In this document: positions 6,401 through 7,043 of the stretch, piece after piece
Numbering within the stretch: position 1 is the first letter of the stretch
Layout: each line of letters begins with the position of its first letter
Origin: JBFKPQ01 sp041628225
Lineage (GTDB): Bacteria; Actinomycetota; Acidimicrobiia; Spongiisociales; JAENVV01
DNA length: 7,043 nt
Assembly (NCBI GenBank): GCA_041628225.1
Contig: JBFKPQ010000121.1
Coordinates: 1-7,043, forward strand
Direction: 5' to 3'
Program-made: the position numbers and the translations under genes
The notes under the pieces: generated by a model
Database searches by the model: none
Seen by the model: only the letters and a program-made list of their open reading frames with translations
What the model was told of the DNA's origin: nothing

Positions 6401-6864
6401 CCGTCGGCCTTGGCGATGAGGTAGCCACGCGCCCGTTCGGCTCGCGGGTAACGGTCGACCAACTCCCAGAACGCCGGGGAGTGGTTCGCTTCGGCGAGAT
6501 GCGCGAGTTCGTGCATCACGACGTACTCGAGCACCCACGTGGGGAAGGCCGCGACACGCGTCGAGATGCGGATGCGACCCGATGCCGGAGTGCAGGATCC
6601 CCAGCGGAGCTGTTGGCGATCCGACCACTCGGCCTCCGACGCAGCAGGTAGGGCGTAGCGGGCCGCGAGCCGGTGTGCCAGCGCGGGGAGGTCGATGTCC
6701 GTGGTTGCCTGGCGGCGCAGCATTCGTTCGGTCATGTCCCGTACGTGCCGCAGCTCGTCGGCCTCCGACATCGTCGCCGGGATGGCGATGCGCAGGACCC
6801 CGTCCACGACGCGGGCCTGGACGGTCTTGTGCCGTTTCGGGCTTCGGACGACTTCGACGTGCAT
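6394..6864 (-). CDS. YgjP/DUF45-type zinc metallopeptidase-like protein
   Basis: Predicted zinc-dependent peptidase domain of the YgjP (DUF45, PF01863) family, related to SprT/WSS1-like and M48-type gluzincins. No substrate is known with certainty. At 156 residues it is shorter than the ~230 residues of many YgjP proteins but contains the core. It begins with a short beta-rich part (VEVVRSPKRHKTVQARV, then LRIAIP). RWGSC, a hallmark of the family, is at 87-91. RIRISTRVAAFPTWVLEYVVMHELAH contains the zinc motif H118-E119-xx-H122, and the third ligand is H128 in NHSPAFW. No signal peptide or membrane segment is seen, so it is likely cytosolic. The ATG at 6864 follows TACCGT by 6 bases with no Shine-Dalgarno, another leaderless arrangement. 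It is divergent from the 5'-nucleotidase gene, and its stop codon overlaps the end of the convergent neighbour by 7 bases. Confidence 0.85.
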   Translation of the reverse strand: MHVEVVRSPKRHKTVQARVVDGVLRIAIPATMSEADELRHVRDMTERMLRRQATTDIDLPALAHRLAARYALPAASEAEWSDRQQLRWGSCTPASGRIRISTRVAAFPTWVLEYVVMHELAHLAEANHSPAFWELVDRYPRAERARGYLIAKADGH

Positions 6865-6870
6865 GACGCA

Positions 6871-6876
6871 ACGGTA
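6871..6876 (-). promoter_or_regulatory. -10 element (TACCGT) of the metallopeptidase gene, leaderless
   Basis: On the minus strand TACCGT is followed by 6 bases and then ATG 6864. This places the predicted transcript start at the start codon. It overlaps a GGTACC palindrome (6873-6878). No clear -35 is visible. Confidence 0.45.
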
Positions 6877-6902
6877 CCGGCCGGCCCTGACAGATTAGGC
6901 GA

Positions 6903-6908
6903 TAGTCT
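6903..6908 (+). promoter_or_regulatory. -10 element (TAGTCT) of the 5'-nucleotidase gene, leaderless
   Basis: TAGTCT lies 7 bases before GTG 6916, with no Shine-Dalgarno between. The transcript is predicted to begin at or beside the start codon. The two divergent -10 elements (6871-6876 and 6903-6908) share a 51-base intergenic region. Confidence 0.5.
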
Positions 6909-6915
6909 CGACGTC

Positions 6916-7043
6916 GTGACGTCTCCACGCGGCGTGTTCGCCAACCGCACCCTCAATCTCCGTTCGATCGAAGCCATCGGTTACGACCTGGACTACACAC
7001 TGGTCCACTACGACACCGAGGCCTGGGAGAGCCGTGCCTTTGC
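6916..7043 (+). CDS. HAD-family 5'-nucleotidase, N-terminal part (3' partial)
   Basis: An open frame from GTG 6916 to the right edge gives 42 complete codons. It reads VTSPRGVFANRTLNLRSI and continues with EAIGYDLDYTLVHYDTEAW. FANRTLNLRSIxAIGxDxDYTLxxY is the characteristic start of the HAD-IG purine 5'-nucleotidase family (pfam05761, the cytosolic NT5C2-like group), which dephosphorylates nucleoside monophosphates. DLDYT is HAD motif I, whose first aspartate is the nucleophile and second the acid/base. In-frame GTG 6934 is an alternative start just before FANRT. GTG 6916 is preferred because of its distance from the TAGTCT -10. The rest of the gene lies outside the window, so substrate and length cannot be judged. 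Confidence 0.85.
   Translation, partial: MTSPRGVFANRTLNLRSIEAIGYDLDYTLVHYDTEAWESRAF

Noticed and set aside
6910..6923. Repeated GACGTC around the GTG 6916 start
   Set aside because: Two 6-base palindromes 2 bases apart are easily expected by chance in this base composition, and the second one lies within codons. No other support for a regulatory role.
4865..6928. 687-codon open frame on the minus strand
   Set aside because: It lies opposite the tipA-like 3' end and the whole cyclic-diphosphoglycerate-synthetase-like gene, and crosses the metallopeptidase gene in another frame. Its product is rich in Arg, His, Gly, Asp and Val with no recognisable motif, typical of the antisense shadow of high-GC coding DNA.

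Overview
The window reads as a single chromosomal stretch from a high-GC actinobacterium. The evidence is the strong G/C bias at third codon positions, GTG starts, a TipA-type MerR regulator, and promoters of the form TAnnnT placed 6-7 bases before a start codon (leaderless mRNAs). A more precise placement, such as an Acidimicrobiia-like lineage, is only a guess. I see no insertion sequence, phage gene, CRISPR array, tRNA or rRNA. Coding density is very high and no gene-free stretch reaches 100 bases.

Layout from left to right: (1) the C-terminal ~80% of an acyl-CoA synthetase resembling plant AAE17/AAE18 acyl-activating enzymes, + strand, open at the left edge. (2) After 25 bases, an ATP-type phosphoenolpyruvate carboxykinase, + strand, probably in the same transcript. 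(3) A class I-like polyphosphate kinase 2 on the - strand, whose stop lies 3 bases from the carboxykinase stop. (4) Divergent from it, a full-length TipA-like MerR regulator, + strand. It has a near-textbook MerR promoter: a perfect 17-bp palindrome within a 19-bp spacer. It also has a well-formed internal ribosome binding site and start that would yield a separate TipAS-like ligand-binding domain. (5) A hairpin, then a gene of the cyclic 2,3-diphosphoglycerate synthetase / COG2403 'predicted GTPase' family, + strand. (6) A short YgjP/DUF45-type zinc metallopeptidase on the - strand, overlapping the previous gene by 7 bases tail to tail. (7) Divergent from that, the first 42 codons of a HAD-family 5'-nucleotidase running off the right edge.

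The metabolic theme, as an inference, is central three-carbon and phosphate/energy metabolism: acid activation to CoA thioesters, oxaloacetate to PEP, polyphosphate-driven nucleotide rephosphorylation, and a possible phosphoglycerate-derived metabolite. Nothing shows that these genes form one pathway. The most informative features are regulatory. They are the self-regulated, leaderless tipA-like gene with its internal start, the apparent loss of the cysteine used for covalent thiopeptide capture, and the set of leaderless TAGnCT-type promoters shared by several neighbouring genes.
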